Under the pieces are notes generated by a model, which was given only the letters and a program-made list of their open reading frames with translations, ran no database searches and was not told the origin of the DNA. The position numbers and the translations under genes are program-made. This document shows, piece after piece, positions 43,489 to 52,328 of a stretch of 64,000 nucleotides of DNA (the stretch's first letter is position 1; every line of letters starts with the position of its first letter). Source of the DNA: Clostridium estertheticum subsp. estertheticum (lineage in GTDB: Bacteria > Bacillota > Clostridia > Clostridiales > Clostridiaceae); contig NZ_CP015756.1 of assembly GCF_001877035.1 (NCBI RefSeq), positions 3,463,001 through 3,527,000 on the forward strand, given 5' to 3'.

Positions 43489-44730
43489 CTAGAATTTAAT
43501 AAAAGTGATAATAAATTTTGTTCCTATGTTTACCTTGCTTCGTACTTCAATTATTCCGTTATGTGCTTCAATTATTGATTTAGAAATGGATAGTCCTATT
43601 CCAATAGAGTCACTCCTCTTTGCGGTCTTTGCTTTGTAAAACCTTTTAAATATATTTGGCAAATCAATCTCCGTCATACCTTCTCCCGTATCCTCTATTG
43701 TAACCCTTGTATATAATGGATTTTCCATAAGCATAAGCTTTATACTTCCACCAGGAGCAGTATGTTCTATACCATTCTTAATAATATTAATAAATGCCTC
43801 TTGAAGCCACAAAACATCATGATTAAACTCTATTTCCTCTTTTTCATTAAATATAATCTTAACCTGGCCTTCAATTGACCTACTTTCTAATGAATCTATT
43901 GAATCATGCAACGTTCCATTTAAGCTTTGTTCTTCTTTTACAATTTCTATGGCTTTAGCATCGAGCTTTGCAAGCTTAAGTAAATTTTTAATTAGCCGAT
44001 TCATCTTCTCAAGTTGGTTTTGATTATTTAATAAAAATAGTTCATTTTGCTCATGGGTAAGCTCCTTTGTAACCATAATATCGTTATATAAAATTACTGA
44101 TGATAATGGAGTTTTTAACTGATGTGATATATCCGATAATAAATCTACTAAAAATTGTTTTTCTAAACCGAGCTCACTTAAATTACTTTTAATAATCCCT
44201 CTCATAGAGTTAAATGAAATTGCTAGTTTTGAAAAATCCCCTTCCAGGTTTTCATTAATAGCTATGTCATAGTCTCCCTCAACTACGTTTTGTGCAGCAA
44301 TGGTTAATTGTCTTATCCTTTTATAGAAAAAACTATATTGAAAATAATTGAGTACAAATAATATAGATGCCATAAAAATAAAAATTAATATAATTGAGTA
44401 ACTATTTTTTATAATAGTTGTACTAACATATGGGAAAAGTTGATTTTCCAAATCCTCCGTTAGACCATACTCCTTTAAAAAAGCTTTTCCACGTTTAGCC
44501 TCTTCCTTTGAAACCTCTTTTGTAATAAGAGGTATGATTTCTTTCTCCATTTTAGGGTCTTTCGCTACTACCCTTTGCGCAATTGCCCCCAAACTTTTTA
44601 TGTAATCATTCTTTAGGTTATCATGATGTGATTTTAAGCTTAAGGATGTAATGATTAAAAACAAAGTCATTATAAATAATAAAGTAACCGTACTTATTTT
44701 AAGTTCTGAATTAATAAAATATTTCTTCAT
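43489..44730 (-). CDS. Sensor histidine kinase (VncS-like)
   Basis: A 413-aa membrane kinase. Two helices (residues 12-33 and ~115-140) enclose an extracytoplasmic loop of about 85 residues (EIIPLITKEVSKEEAKRGKA). A HAMP region follows, then HisKA with SDISHQLKTPLSSVILYNDI, and ATPase boxes NIIKNGIEHTAPGG, EDTGEGM and GIGLSISKSII. I use the ATG at 44730, after GGGGTAGATGT. It follows its response regulator by 4 bp. The domain plan and the FtsX-type transporter nearby recall VncS. Confidence 0.9.
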   Translation of the reverse strand: MKKYFINSELKISTVTLLFIMTLFLIITSLSLKSHHDNLKNDYIKSLGAIAQRVVAKDPKMEKEIIPLITKEVSKEEAKRGKAFLKEYGLTEDLENQLFPYVSTTIIKNSYSIILIFIFMASILFVLNYFQYSFFYKRIRQLTIAAQNVVEGDYDIAINENLEGDFSKLAISFNSMRGIIKSNLSELGLEKQFLVDLLSDISHQLKTPLSSVILYNDIMVTKELTHEQNELFLLNNQNQLEKMNRLIKNLLKLAKLDAKAIEIVKEEQSLNGTLHDSIDSLESRSIEGQVKIIFNEKEEIEFNHDVLWLQEAFINIIKNGIEHTAPGGSIKLMLMENPLYTRVTIEDTGEGMTEIDLPNIFKRFYKAKTAKRSDSIGIGLSISKSIIEAHNGIIEVRSKVNIGTKFIITFIKF

Positions 44731-44734
44731 ACAT

Positions 44735-45424
44735 CTACCCCACATCTTTATTCCATTTATACCCTAGTCCACGCTTATTTACTATATACTCTGGCTGCCT
44801 TGGAATATCTTCTATTTTATCTCTTATTCTTTTAATATAAACTGATAATGTATTTTCATCAAAAAAAGGATCATCCCCTTCTAATAATTCACTCAATATC
44901 TCATCTCTCCTCATCAAAACATTAGGTTTATTCATAAATATTAATAAAAGCTTGTATTCTTGAGCCGTTAAATTTATGACTTCCCCATTTTTTCTTACTG
45001 TTCCCTTTATATTATCAACAAATATGCTTCCGCTTTTCATAAAGCTTTCTATGGACATATTTTTAGAGTTCCGCCTTATAGCAACTTTTATTCTTGATAA
45101 AAGTTCCCTTACACGAAAAGGTTTTGTTATATAATCATCTCCACCAATTTCAAGACCTTGAACTATATTAACCTCATCATCGAGAGCTGTTAAAAATATA
45201 ATAGGAACATCACTACTTTCTCTTATGTACTTACATAATTCATATCCGTTTCCATCTGGCAAGTTAACGTCTAATAAGATCAAATCAAATGGTTCATTAT
45301 GAAATAAGTCCCTTCCGCCTTCTACTGTTGAGGTTCTAAAAACTTCATATCCCCCATCTTTTAGAGAAAACTCTATACCAAGTGCCAATGATTCATCGTC
45401 CTCAACTAATAATAATCTACTCAT
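44735..45424 (-). CDS. OmpR-family response regulator (VncR-like)
   Basis: A 229-aa response regulator. The receiver has LLLVEDDESLALGIEFSLK and phosphorylated Asp in LILLDVNLPDGNG, and Lys in DDYITKPFRV. The C-terminal winged helix reads NGEVINLTAQEYKLLLIFMN and DENTLSVYIKRIRDKIEDIP. The start ATG at 45424 is chosen because AGAGGTG precedes it; a GTG at 45433 is inside that site. It is the first gene of a two-gene unit with the kinase. Confidence 0.92.
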   Translation of the reverse strand: MSRLLLVEDDESLALGIEFSLKDGGYEVFRTSTVEGGRDLFHNEPFDLILLDVNLPDGNGYELCKYIRESSDVPIIFLTALDDEVNIVQGLEIGGDDYITKPFRVRELLSRIKVAIRRNSKNMSIESFMKSGSIFVDNIKGTVRKNGEVINLTAQEYKLLLIFMNKPNVLMRRDEILSELLEGDDPFFDENTLSVYIKRIRDKIEDIPRQPEYIVNKRGLGYKWNKDVG

Positions 45425-45446
45425 GTAATTCACCTCTCACCCCAGG

Positions 45447-45481
45447 GGTGTAAAAAGAGAAGATTATTAATAATCTTCTCT
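45447..45481 (-). terminator. Terminator of the beta-lactamase-family gene
   Basis: AGAGAAGATTA pairs perfectly with TAATCTTCTCT around TTAA, followed on the minus strand by TTTTT. The sequence TCACCCCAGGGGT just to its left matches the left end of the GC-rich repeat. Confidence 0.85.
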
Positions 45482-45504
45482 ACCTGGATCAATTTTTTTC
45501 TCCC

Positions 45505-47697
45505 TTATTCCTTATATTCAATATTAAACTCAGCCAGTGCATCACCTAAAAATACGATTCTTCCATCTTTAGGTAATGTAACTTTTTCAGTCCTTGTAAT
45601 TAGAGAATCATTCACTAAATCTCCCTTACTATCATAAACTGCAAACGCTGCCTTTTTCGGTATTTTTACAGTAATTTCCTTGTCAGTTGATTGATTACCT
45701 ATTTTATACCATCTACCATATCCCTCTTTATTAATTGTACATGTAAATTTATTTTTTGTTGGAAAAGTTTCAATTGCATCTTCTTCAACATAAGTAAAAC
45801 CACCTGCATTTAGGTATTCAAATTTATCCTTTTTATAAAATGTATAGTCCACTAGATCACGTGATAGCATTCCTGGCCCATCTAAGATGGCAACAGCTGA
45901 ATTATTATCTACAATTTTATCTGATCTGAAATATCCTTCAAGTCCTTTCGTAAAACTAACTTGTATTTTTGGACATGATAACATAAATATTGAGGAGTAT
46001 TTCTCATCTAATAAGAAATATTTCTTACCCTCCCTTTTTGCCCAAGCCTCTGAAACACTATCTGTTAATTTATTTACATTCTCTTTTTGTGCTATATACA
46101 AATTTGATGTTGTTTGGCCTAACAACTTCAAACTTTGATAACCAGTTTGTTTCATATATATTTTTCCATTTGTCTCTTCTACAAATTTTAAGCTTGCCGA
46201 CCCTTCGCTGGATACAAAAGTTCCATCCTTTGTATAAACAAGAGTTTGTGTCCCATTTTCTGGTGCCTGAGGAGATGATAAACTTAATGTACCTGTTTTA
46301 TCAATTTTGATATCGATAAATCCTGAAGGTAATATATATAAGCCCTCATATTTTTTCACCAACTCTGTTGGAACAGTTGTTTTTTCCGGCACTACAAATG
46401 TCTTATCTTGTTTAATTTTACTAATTACACCTTTTTCTTTTAATGCAGCGAGGAGTATTTCTTGAGCAAGTACTTGATTACAGCTACCACTTCCACCAGA
46501 AGTTACAACAGCCACTGCCATATTTTGTTCTGGTAAAACAGTCAAATTACTGTGATAAAACATACTATCTCCGTCTTTTGATAATGCCTTTATATTATAC
46601 AAATTAAATGGATAAAGATTTACGCTATCCCACCCTAGTCCATAACCCAATGTATTATCGGTATCGTCTGTCCAAATACCATTTAAATATTCTTTATTCT
46701 CCATTGCCTTTATGGCATTTTGTGAAATGATTCCATTTGAATTTTTAGTAAATGTTGTTGCAAAAGTGCATAAATCTTCTGCACTTGAATAAACCCCACC
46801 TGCACCAATAGCATTTAAATTTTCTGCTGGCAAATAACTAGAAATCCCATTACAATATGTCTTAGCTAATCTATCTCTATCAAATTTACTAACTGGTGTC
46901 TTAGTATCATCCATTTTAAGAGGACTCGCAAAAGTATTTGTTATATAAGTTGTATAATCAATTCCTGTCACATGTTCCACTAAGATTTGAGCAAGTGTAA
47001 AACCATCATTGCAGTATACCGAGTAAGCACCTGGCTCTGCTTTGAGACGTTGCAACTTTAATTGATCTAAAAAAGTATCATGGGAATATGTATCATTATC
47101 TCCAAGAAGAAGTGTATTGGAAAAACTAGATCCCATTAAGCCCGATGAATGATTTAACAACATTCTAACTGTAATTTTCTTATATCTATCATCTGCCATT
47201 TTAAACTCTTTAATATATTCCGTAATTGGAGTATCCAATTTAATTTTACCCGAGTCTACTAATTTCATTACAGCAGTTGTTACAAACATCTTACTAACTG
47301 AGCCTATACAATACATACTATGAGATGTTAATGCTTTAGTATTTTCTTTTGAATATACACCTGAATTACCAGATAACACAATTTTTCCATTATCTATTAA
47401 TGCATATTGTACACTTAAACTATCATAATCAGTAGTCATATGGAAAGCTTTTTCCTCTGCAACAGCTTTCGTATCAACGTAATCATTTGTTGAAAAACTT
47501 TTAGCCTTATTGATATTTCCTTTCTTTAATTCCACAATACCGCTGGTTTTAGTCCTTAAATTTTCTGGAAGTAAGCCATATACAGATTTTGTTGTCAATG
47601 GTCCTATTGATGTATTGTTTGTTGCTAGAGCTGTAATTGATGAAGTACATATTAGCATAATCAATGATAATGACAATGTAAATATACGTCTTTTCAT
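45505..47697 (-). CDS. Secreted beta-lactamase/PBP4*-family serine hydrolase
   Basis: A 730-aa secreted protein with a signal peptide (MKRRIFTLSLSLIMLICTSS ending TALA). The catalytic domain has the SxxK motif in IGSVSKMF (Ser 133, Lys 136) and the YxN motif in VYCNDG (Tyr 228, Asn 230). HSSGLMGSSF is nearby. This is the class C beta-lactamase/esterase fold; such proteins act as D-aminopeptidases, esterases or wall-modifying enzymes. Residues 450-730 are a beta-rich extension. It lies 80 bp upstream of the two-component pair and may be controlled by it. Confidence 0.85.
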   Translation of the reverse strand: MKRRIFTLSLSLIMLICTSSITALATNNTSIGPLTTKSVYGLLPENLRTKTSGIVELKKGNINKAKSFSTNDYVDTKAVAEEKAFHMTTDYDSLSVQYALIDNGKIVLSGNSGVYSKENTKALTSHSMYCIGSVSKMFVTTAVMKLVDSGKIKLDTPITEYIKEFKMADDRYKKITVRMLLNHSSGLMGSSFSNTLLLGDNDTYSHDTFLDQLKLQRLKAEPGAYSVYCNDGFTLAQILVEHVTGIDYTTYITNTFASPLKMDDTKTPVSKFDRDRLAKTYCNGISSYLPAENLNAIGAGGVYSSAEDLCTFATTFTKNSNGIISQNAIKAMENKEYLNGIWTDDTDNTLGYGLGWDSVNLYPFNLYNIKALSKDGDSMFYHSNLTVLPEQNMAVAVVTSGGSGSCNQVLAQEILLAALKEKGVISKIKQDKTFVVPEKTTVPTELVKKYEGLYILPSGFIDIKIDKTGTLSLSSPQAPENGTQTLVYTKDGTFVSSEGSASLKFVEETNGKIYMKQTGYQSLKLLGQTTSNLYIAQKENVNKLTDSVSEAWAKREGKKYFLLDEKYSSIFMLSCPKIQVSFTKGLEGYFRSDKIVDNNSAVAILDGPGMLSRDLVDYTFYKKDKFEYLNAGGFTYVEEDAIETFPTKNKFTCTINKEGYGRWYKIGNQSTDKEITVKIPKKAAFAVYDSKGDLVNDSLITRTEKVTLPKDGRIVFLGDALAEFNIEYKE

Positions 47698-47841
47698 TTT
47701 TATAAGTCCCCCTTATGTTTATGAATATTCTCTGACAATATCATATTAACATAAAGTAATGGGATATTGTTACTTAATTGTTTAATATATTAAGTTATAC
47801 CTCTGCAAAAGGTTGATAAATAAAAACAAGTCATAAATTTT

Positions 47842-50346
47842 CTAAAAATCTTCTCTGACTGATTCTATTAAATTTGATTGTTTAATTCTTGCTAATGGTG
47901 ATAATACAGATATATATCCAATAATTAGAGATGCTACTATTGCAATACCTATTGCCTGCCAAGGAACCATCCACCCAAATTCTCTAAAATCCCCCATGGA
48001 TTTAAATAGTAGAAATGATATTCCCGCTCCTATAATCGAGCCATAAATCGCACCAACCATTCCATATAGAAGTCCTTCTAGTACTATCATTTTCTTTAAC
48101 CCCTTTTGAGTTAAGCCAATAGATTTTAATGTAGCAAACTCTCTTTTTCTAAGGATAATATTAGTTGTTAACGTATTTACAATATTAACACTGCCTATTA
48201 AGGAAACTACCAATACAAATCCATACAATAATATTTTAACCATTAATATTGTAGATTTACTTTTTCTATTATTGTCTATATTATTTATTACCCTTAAAGA
48301 TGTGTTTGAATTAATAGCATTTTCTATTCCTAGCTTCCCTGCATTCTCATCTTTTATATTTTTTAGAACTATGTTTAAGTTCACAGTATCAATATTTTTA
48401 TTACCATTTAATTTTTCTCCTATTTCCTTAGTTGTAACTACCTTTAACCCATTTGAGGATCCTCTATAGTCAAAGGGCTCGCTACTTAGGATTGCCATAA
48501 CCTTTACTTTATTAATTTTTCCTTTACCAAATTTTGTCTTTGTATCGGTTCCCCCTTTCACATAATCATCCTTTTGGAGGTCTATTTCATCACCAACTTT
48601 TATATTTGCTAGTGGTCCAAAATAGTCTTTCTTTGTATTTTCATCGTAGACTCTATTCTTATCAATTAAAATTACTCCGTTCTCACTGTTTAATTTATCT
48701 ATATCTATTTTCCCTGATCGCAAATATTTTTTAGAAACCTCTAGTGACTCCTTATCATATATAACAATAGAACCTGCTATAAGAGTTTTTTCCACTCCAG
48801 CTAAAGATGTTTTTCCATATATATTTTTAAGTTTTTCCACTTCATTGATCTTACTATTTTTGTTTATTGCCATATCAAAAGAAAGTGTATCATATACTTT
48901 ATACACCTTATCAACTAATTTCATAGCTTTAATATTGTTTTCTGATTTATTATCTATTATAGTTTTTCCTGAATCTTTACCATTTGCTACAACTGAAAAG
49001 TGAACGTCTTTTGATTCATTAAGATCAGTTGATATATTCAGTGACATATCCATGAAAGATTTAAATGTAACAAATAACACCACACTTATCACTATAGAAA
49101 AAACAGTTATTCTGTATCTTTTTTTATTTCTCTTTATATTTTTAGTTGCTAGTGCTCCTTCAAATCCAAATATTTTTTGAACTACTCTATTTTTTCTTCT
49201 CTTTATTTTCTCCTTTGTTATAGAAGTTCTACCACTTATCGCATTAAGTGGTGAAATCCTACCTGCAAAATATGCTGGCACGAGTGCTGATAGATATATT
49301 GCAAAAAGTCCCACTGCTGCGCTTATGCTTAAAACCATAGGTGATATTGAAATTTTTATAGGAATAACTGAATCTGCACCTATTAATTTAAATGCTAAAA
49401 TTATTCCATTTATAGCAATAAGACTACATATTAACCCTAGTGGAATAGCTATTACTGCTAGTATTGTTGCTTCTCTTAACACAATTTTTCTAATTTGCCT
49501 TGGCGTAGTTCCAATTGCTCTTAAAAGTCCAAATTGCTTAATTCTTTCCACAACACTTATTTGAAAGGAGTTGTATATTACAGCTATCGTAGATATTACA
49601 ACTATTCCAATAATTATAGATAATGCTCCAAGTAATCCTTCCATTCCAGAACCGGCATCCCCTGCTCCCTGTAGTTGTATCAAGGCTTCATTTCCTATAA
49701 CAGAATTTTTCTCTCCTAACTGCTTTAATTCATTTAGTGCAGTTTTTAACTTCGTTTTTGAACTTATTTCCACAAGTAACATGGATTTTTGCATAACTAT
49801 GTTATTATTTTTCAATAATATTATTCCGGTACCCTTCATCTGGCTATCTATATTATCTTGTAGTACACCTACAAGGTTATATTCTTTATTGTTAAGTTTA
49901 ATTTTATTACCTAATTTAGCGTCTTTACTAATATATTTTAATTCCCACTGCTCTACCGCAATTTCATTTTGTTTTTCTGGAAATCTACCAAGTTTAGTTT
50001 TATAAGGAAATAGTTCTAATGCCTTATCTGTTGCTGTTATTATGTCAGCAACCAATTTATCATTTATCTTTACTCTCTCTTTTATTGTAAAAGATCCACT
50101 CCTTGAAACTTTAGGGTTATTAACTATTTTAGATACTAAATTTGCATTTGTGTTTTTAAATACTAAATGGTAAGAACCATAATTATTTTTAGCATCCTGT
50201 ATCTCTGCATCCTGCATTCCTTTAAAAAATAGTCCTATTGTTGATATAAGTGCAACTGATAACATTATTCCAATGATCGTAAGTATAGTTCTTTTCTTAT
50301 TTTTCTTTAAATATTTCCCTGTAAGCTGTTTATAACTAGTTATCAT
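47842..50346 (-). CDS. FtsX-family ABC permease
   Basis: An 834-aa permease with the four-helix FtsX plan repeated twice: a helix near 20-40, extracytoplasmic domain, three helices (240-380), a second extracytoplasmic domain, and three helices at the C-terminus. Conserved parts include ERIKQFGLLRAIGTTPRQIR and REFATLKSIGLTQKGLKKM. These proteins transduce force across the membrane to release lipids, peptides or antibiotics. It is 15 bp after the ATPase gene. The ATG at 50346 follows GGGGGAGG. Confidence 0.9.
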   Translation of the reverse strand: MITSYKQLTGKYLKKNKKRTILTIIGIMLSVALISTIGLFFKGMQDAEIQDAKNNYGSYHLVFKNTNANLVSKIVNNPKVSRSGSFTIKERVKINDKLVADIITATDKALELFPYKTKLGRFPEKQNEIAVEQWELKYISKDAKLGNKIKLNNKEYNLVGVLQDNIDSQMKGTGIILLKNNNIVMQKSMLLVEISSKTKLKTALNELKQLGEKNSVIGNEALIQLQGAGDAGSGMEGLLGALSIIIGIVVISTIAVIYNSFQISVVERIKQFGLLRAIGTTPRQIRKIVLREATILAVIAIPLGLICSLIAINGIILAFKLIGADSVIPIKISISPMVLSISAAVGLFAIYLSALVPAYFAGRISPLNAISGRTSITKEKIKRRKNRVVQKIFGFEGALATKNIKRNKKRYRITVFSIVISVVLFVTFKSFMDMSLNISTDLNESKDVHFSVVANGKDSGKTIIDNKSENNIKAMKLVDKVYKVYDTLSFDMAINKNSKINEVEKLKNIYGKTSLAGVEKTLIAGSIVIYDKESLEVSKKYLRSGKIDIDKLNSENGVILIDKNRVYDENTKKDYFGPLANIKVGDEIDLQKDDYVKGGTDTKTKFGKGKINKVKVMAILSSEPFDYRGSSNGLKVVTTKEIGEKLNGNKNIDTVNLNIVLKNIKDENAGKLGIENAINSNTSLRVINNIDNNRKSKSTILMVKILLYGFVLVVSLIGSVNIVNTLTTNIILRKREFATLKSIGLTQKGLKKMIVLEGLLYGMVGAIYGSIIGAGISFLLFKSMGDFREFGWMVPWQAIGIAIVASLIIGYISVLSPLARIKQSNLIESVREDF

Positions 50347-50361
50347 CTTTTTACCTCCCCC

Positions 50362-51048
50362 CTAATTAACTTTTAAATTTTTGTCCGTAGTTATTTCACC
50401 ATCTTCAATGGTAATGACCCTATCTGCCATATTGGCTATATTAAGGTCATGTGTAATAAGTATTAGCGTTTGATTATATTTCTTAGCCGTAAACTTTAAT
50501 AATTCCATAACATCTTTTGAATTTTTAGTATCAAGATTTCCTGTTGGTTCATCTGCAAGTATTATTGATGGCTTGTTAAATACAGCTCTACCAATTGATA
50601 CCCTTTGTTGTTGTCCACCTGATAATTCCGATGGAAGGTGATTTTTCCTCTCACTTAGACCAAGCACCTTGATTAACTCCTCTAAATAAACTTTATCAAC
50701 TTTATCATTATCGAGTAATGCTGGAAGAGCTATATTTTCTTCTACATCTAAAATAGGAAGTAGATTATAAAACTGAAACACAAAACCTATTTTTCTACGT
50801 CTAAATACTGCAAGTTTTTCTTCCTTATAATCATAAATACTTTCTCCATCAATAACCACATTTCCAGAGGTTGGTCTATCAAGTCCACCGAGCAAATGAA
50901 GAAGTGTACTTTTACCAGAACCTGATGCACCAACAATTGCTACAAACTCACCCTTATTTATTACTAAATTTATATTTTTAAGTGCCTCCACCTCATTCTC
51001 ACCGGTGCCATATGTTTTATTTAAGTTTTTTACCTTTAAAATCTCCAT
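50362..51048 (-). CDS. LolD/MacB-type ABC ATPase
   Basis: A 228-aa ATPase with Walker A GASGSGKST, signature LSGGQQQRVSI, Walker B IILADEPTGNLDT and H-loop THDLN. It belongs to the MacB/LolD group and pairs with the FtsX permease encoded next. With the VncRS-like two-component genes further downstream it may form an antibiotic- or peptide-sensing/export module. The ATG follows GAGGAGAGAT. A perfect palindrome lies about 130 bp upstream. Confidence 0.93.
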   Translation of the reverse strand: MEILKVKNLNKTYGTGENEVEALKNINLVINKGEFVAIVGASGSGKSTLLHLLGGLDRPTSGNVVIDGESIYDYKEEKLAVFRRRKIGFVFQFYNLLPILDVEENIALPALLDNDKVDKVYLEELIKVLGLSERKNHLPSELSGGQQQRVSIGRAVFNKPSIILADEPTGNLDTKNSKDVMELLKFTAKKYNQTLILITHDLNIANMADRVITIEDGEITTDKNLKVN

Positions 51049-51173
51049 TTATATCTCTCCTCATTACATCTCGCGTAGCATCACCACACGTATTTTTTTA
51101 AAAATCACTATAGCCATATTATACAACTGGTATCCCTTGCACTCCATGTCACTTCACTTACAAATAAAAATTT

Positions 51174-51195
51174 AATCTTACAATTCTGTAAGATT
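51174..51195. promoter_or_regulatory. Perfect palindrome upstream of the FtsX-type ABC operon
   Basis: AATCTTACA-ATTC-TGTAAGATT is a perfect inverted repeat of 9 bp arms. It lies about 130 bp upstream of the ATPase start codon and could be the binding site of a regulator or part of an RNA leader. Confidence 0.5.
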
Positions 51196-51329
51196 GAAGT
51201 GTAACTGTATATTTGAATTTTCTAGCAAGAATATGCAACGGAGCCATTCAAAATTGTTTTTGTCTAAAATTGTGTACTATAACTTGTTATATTTTGAATA
51301 CTATTTTTGACGAATTTTTGACGTCAAAT

Positions 51330-51357
51330 AAAAAGGCTGAACTTTCATCCAGTCTTT
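51330..51357 (-). terminator. Terminator of the 57-aa coiled-coil gene
   Basis: On the minus strand AAGACTG pairs with CAGCCTT (one mismatch), then TTTTT. Confidence 0.6.
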
Positions 51358-51367
51358 AGTTATATAA

Positions 51368-51541
51368 TTAACCTATGTGCCCCAGCGTATCTTGGCAATA
51401 TTTATGGATTTCTTTAAGCTGCTGTCTAAAAAACATATTTTCTTCTTTTAATTTGTAATTTTGCTCAATTACATTTTTAAATTGTAGAAATTCACGTTTT
51501 GAAATCATAACATTATTCTCATTTTCTTTTGTTTCTTTCAT
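51368..51541 (-). CDS. Small coiled-coil protein (57 aa)
   Basis: A 57-aa gene. The ATG at 51541 follows GGGGG, and a terminator follows the stop. The product starts MKETKENENNVMISKREFLQ and continues FKNVIEQNYKLKEENMFFRQ, with heptad-like Leu/Ile/Phe that suggests a coiled coil. It has one Cys near the end (KYCQDTLG). I do not recognise a family. It may be regulatory, and it lies next to RHH and XRE genes. Confidence 0.65.
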   Translation of the reverse strand: MKETKENENNVMISKREFLQFKNVIEQNYKLKEENMFFRQQLKEIHKYCQDTLGHIG

Positions 51542-51796
51542 GTTTTTTATCCCCCTTTATATAGGTAATTATGTAATTATAACGTCTACCATCTATGCTC
51601 TTATATGGTATATAATAGCATGATATATTGTAAAAGTAAAGAACACTTGTTCGTATTATTGTCTGAGTAATGTTCTTATAATTTTATTAATTATCAGGTA
51701 TTTATTATTATTTACCACATACTAATTGTAAACCTAAGTAGTGTCGAGCTCCCCGACACATTCGACATTTTCGCACTAAATTACTACAAAAAAAAC
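51542..51796. other. Intergenic region with a small hairpin
   Basis: No gene. GTGTCG and CGACAC (51741-51759) form a 6-bp hairpin with a GC-rich loop. I see no RNA gene or attachment site. Confidence 0.4.
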
Positions 51797-51828
51797 AAAA
51801 CACTCTACTTTTTAGCAGAATGTTTTGA
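51797..51828 (-). terminator. Terminator of the RHH gene
   Basis: On the minus strand AAAACATTCTGC pairs with GTAGAGTGTTTT (two mismatches), then GTTTTTTTTG. It overlaps the last codons. Confidence 0.75.
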
Positions 51829-51957
51829 TAAAAGGTCTTCTATTGCTTCATCTAATAACTTTGATATTGGAATTCTTGTTTCTGCAGATAGAACCTTTAA
51901 CTTTATGTATAATTCCTTTTCTATTGAATTACTTATTTTTTCTCTATGTACTAACAT
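51805..51957 (-). CDS. Ribbon-helix-helix DNA-binding protein (50 aa)
   Basis: A 50-aa gene with ATG at 51957 preceded by AAGGGTGAT. The product reads MLVHREKISNSIEKELYIKL with KVLSAETRIPISKLLDEAIE: a short N-terminal beta strand, then a helix, a turn and a second helix, the Arc/CopG-type ribbon-helix-helix plan (ISNSIEKEL...RIPISKLLDEAIEDLL). It should bind DNA as a dimer. It is divergent from the XRE gene. Confidence 0.75.
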   Translation of the reverse strand: MLVHREKISNSIEKELYIKLKVLSAETRIPISKLLDEAIEDLLSKHSAKK

Positions 51958-52040
51958 CTTATCACCCTTGCACAATTATAAATTTAATGGTAATTGCATA
52001 CAAGAACCATAAGGTGATTGCAAGTGGAATAACTTACCTA

Positions 52041-52076
52041 TATACATTGGTATCAGTGCTTTGTATAATTAAGACA
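52041..52076 (+). promoter_or_regulatory. Promoter of a leaderless XRE gene
   Basis: TATACA (52041-52046) and TATAAT (52064-52069) are 17 bp apart. The start site would fall at or next to the A of the ATG at 52076, and there is no ribosome binding site, so the mRNA is probably leaderless. Confidence 0.65.
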
Positions 52077-52279
52077 TGGACGAGTATAGACTTAGAATAA
52101 GAGAAAAAAGATTGGTTAAAAGAATGACACAAATGCAATTAGCTGCCAAAGTGGGTATAAGTAGGAATTTTTTAAGTGAAATTGAAAGAGGCAAATACGA
52201 TATTCATTTATCTTTATTATGCAAATTCAGTAGAGCACTAAACTCGTCCCCAGGAAATTTAATTGAATACAAAAAATAA
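52076..52279 (+). CDS. XRE-family HTH regulator (67 aa)
   Basis: A 67-aa protein that is all HTH: MDEYRLRIREKRLVKRMTQM then AAKVGISRNFLSEIERGKYD, typical of Cro/CI-type regulators. Helices 2 and 3 of the HTH are AAKVGI and NFLSEIERG. There is no oligomerisation domain. The gene has a TATAAT box 6 bp before its ATG and no ribosome binding site, so it is likely leaderless. It is divergent from the RHH gene. Confidence 0.88.
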   Translation: MDEYRLRIREKRLVKRMTQMQLAAKVGISRNFLSEIERGKYDIHLSLLCKFSRALNSSPGNLIEYKK

Positions 52280-52313
52280 GGGCGTTGGATATTCTCCAAG
52301 CTCTTATTTTTAT
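52278..52313 (+). terminator. Terminator of the XRE gene
   Basis: AAGGGCGTTGGA pairs with TCCAAGCTCTT (one bulge), followed by TATTTTTATA. Confidence 0.65.
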
Positions 52314-52328
52314 AGGCATTTTGATTTA

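Noticed and set aside
49571-50005. A 144-aa plus-strand frame opposite the FtsX permease
   Set aside because: Antisense to a well-conserved coding region, low-complexity composition, no start signals.
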